Below, piece after piece: positions 63,274 to 64,000 of a stretch of DNA of 64,000 nt. The position numbers and the translations under genes are program-made. How positions within the stretch are numbered: position 1 is the stretch's first letter; each line of letters opens with the position of its first letter. The DNA is from Bradyrhizobium jicamae (lineage in GTDB: Bacteria > Pseudomonadota > Alphaproteobacteria > Rhizobiales > Xanthobacteraceae): assembly GCF_001440395.1 (NCBI RefSeq), contig NZ_LLXZ01000113.1, positions 1 to 64,000 on the forward strand, written 5' to 3'. The notes under the pieces were generated by a model. It saw nothing but the letters and a program-made list of their open reading frames with translations. It did not search any database and had not been told where the DNA came from.

Positions 63274-64000
63274 ATGCCTGAGACCAAGACCCTGAAAAAC
63301 TGCTTCTTCGCTCTATTATCGACGATCGGCTTCCTATTGGCCTGCCCTGCCGAGGCTGCCAAACCCATGGGTCATACTGCCGATTGGACGATAATGGTCT
63401 TTATGAATGCAAAGAATAATCTCGAGGCGGACGCTATCGCCAGTTTCCGTGACATCGCAAACGTCGGCACCACATCGAGGGTCAATCTAGTTGTCGAGAT
63501 GGGCAGACCCACGCAACACTACACGAGCGAGGCGGAAGGGTGGTCTGGAGTTCTGAGATTTCTCGTGAAAAAAGGACAGAGGCCAGTTCCTTCTGCTGCA
63601 GTTGAAGACTTGCGGAACGCCACGGATGTGTCGGACTTGGCCGTTGCACTCAATGATTTCGTCAATTGGTCTGTTGATAGATATCCGGCTAAAAAGTACA
63701 TGTTAGTAATCTGGAATCATGGTCATGGCTGGCGCTTCCAGATGGCGGCTGATGCCTCGATCAGGCAGATCGCAACAACCCGCCGCCTTAGTCACGCGAG
63801 CATCGATGCTTTGGCAGCTGCTTCGGAAAGCATCCCGCAGGTCGGGGGATATCGTGCCGTATCCTTTGACGAGGACACGAATTCTTTGTTGTGCATGAGC
63901 GATGTACAGCAGAGCGTCGAGGCGGCCTCTCAAAAATTGAAACGAAAACTGGACGTGATCGGCTTCGATGCGGGCCTGACATCGATGATCGAAACTGCCT
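63274..64000 (+). CDS. clostripain-family (C11) protein with Gly at the catalytic Cys; partial
   Basis: First 242 residues of an intact rightward frame continuing past the window edge. Residues 1-29 are a signal peptide (L-L-S-T-I-G-F-L-L-A-C-P-A-E-A-A). The C11 fold follows: W-T-I-M-V-F-M-N-A-K-N-N-L at 38-50, then V-I-W-N-H-G-H-G-W at 145-153 with catalytic His149. The nucleophile region reads V-I-G-F-D-A-G-L-T-S-M at 228-238, where active members have F-D-A-C-L, so Gly234 replaces the catalytic Cys. It is expected to be secreted and may be an inactive binding protein. No C-terminal domain can be judged here. Confidence 0.72.
   Translation, partial: MPETKTLKNCFFALLSTIGFLLACPAEAAKPMGHTADWTIMVFMNAKNNLEADAIASFRDIANVGTTSRVNLVVEMGRPTQHYTSEAEGWSGVLRFLVKKGQRPVPSAAVEDLRNATDVSDLAVALNDFVNWSVDRYPAKKYMLVIWNHGHGWRFQMAADASIRQIATTRRLSHASIDALAAASESIPQVGGYRAVSFDEDTNSLLCMSDVQQSVEAASQKLKRKLDVIGFDAGLTSMIETA

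Noticed and set aside
1..64000. tRNA, rRNA or an attachment site at an ICE end
   Set aside because: No cloverleaf-like gene or duplicated tRNA 3' end could be found by reading; needs a dedicated scan.

Overview
The window looks like accessory DNA from a Bradyrhizobium-type symbiosis island that is, or descends from, an integrative and conjugative element (ICE). Three things point there: Nod-factor genes with two good nod boxes; an ICE maintenance and control block typical of rhizobial elements (TraF peptidase, RdfS-like excisionase factor, DUF6499-DUF2285 activator, DUF736, DUF2493, Toprim, ParB and DUF932 proteins, TraI/TraR quorum sensing); and many gene relics. No rRNA, tRNA, CRISPR array or complete insertion sequence was recognised. 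The assignment rests on gene content only; no search was run.

Layout. 0.4-2.1 kb: traF, rdfS-like and fseA-like genes, all leftward. 2.4-2.6 kb: a tiny lysine-rich ORF and a strong terminator. 3.1-9.1 kb: leftward ICE housekeeping genes with structured leaders and a truncated parB. 9.6-17.3 kb: mixed accessory genes (GMC and radical-SAM relics, gamma-glutamylcyclotransferase, MFS, PilZ, an FkbM gene between direct repeats, a serine hydrolase). 17.5-19.7 kb: isochorismatase-like gene, LuxI and LuxR with a lux box. 20.1-24 kb: a LysR regulator divergent from an alpha/beta hydrolase and a CopG-MFS chimera. 25-32.5 kb: GrlR-like gene, NRPS and MFS relics, CoA-transferase/HMG-CoA-lyase-like pair, LysR relic. 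33-46.4 kb: nodulation block (nod box, nodM, nodP, nodQ, sulfotransferase, NoeI-like methyltransferase with its own nod box, noeL, nolK). 46.5-49.9 kb: queD, SDR relic, LLM oxidoreductase, SRAP relic, phasin-like gene. 51-52.5 kb: two MinD/ParA-like proteins. 53.7-55.3 kb: intact cas7e and decayed cas5e. 55.5-62 kb: phage-like small genes, modAB relic and much decayed DNA. 62-64 kb: a clostripain-like gene running off the end, preceded by a broken copy of itself.

How the parts fit. NodM would supply glucosamine-6-phosphate for the chitin backbone. NodP/NodQ would make PAPS for a sulfotransferase. NoeL and NolK would make GDP-fucose, and the NoeI-like enzyme could methylate the fucose. The backbone genes nodABC and the fucosyltransferase nodZ are not in this window, so they must lie elsewhere. 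The LuxR/LuxI pair and the fseA-rdfS-traF module match the known logic by which rhizobial ICEs control excision and transfer. Best candidates for new biology are the matched hairpin leaders upstream of the parB remnant and the DUF932 gene, the ATPase/pseudo-ATPase pair, the orphan cas7e, the CopG-MFS chimera and the clostripain-like protein whose catalytic Cys is Gly.
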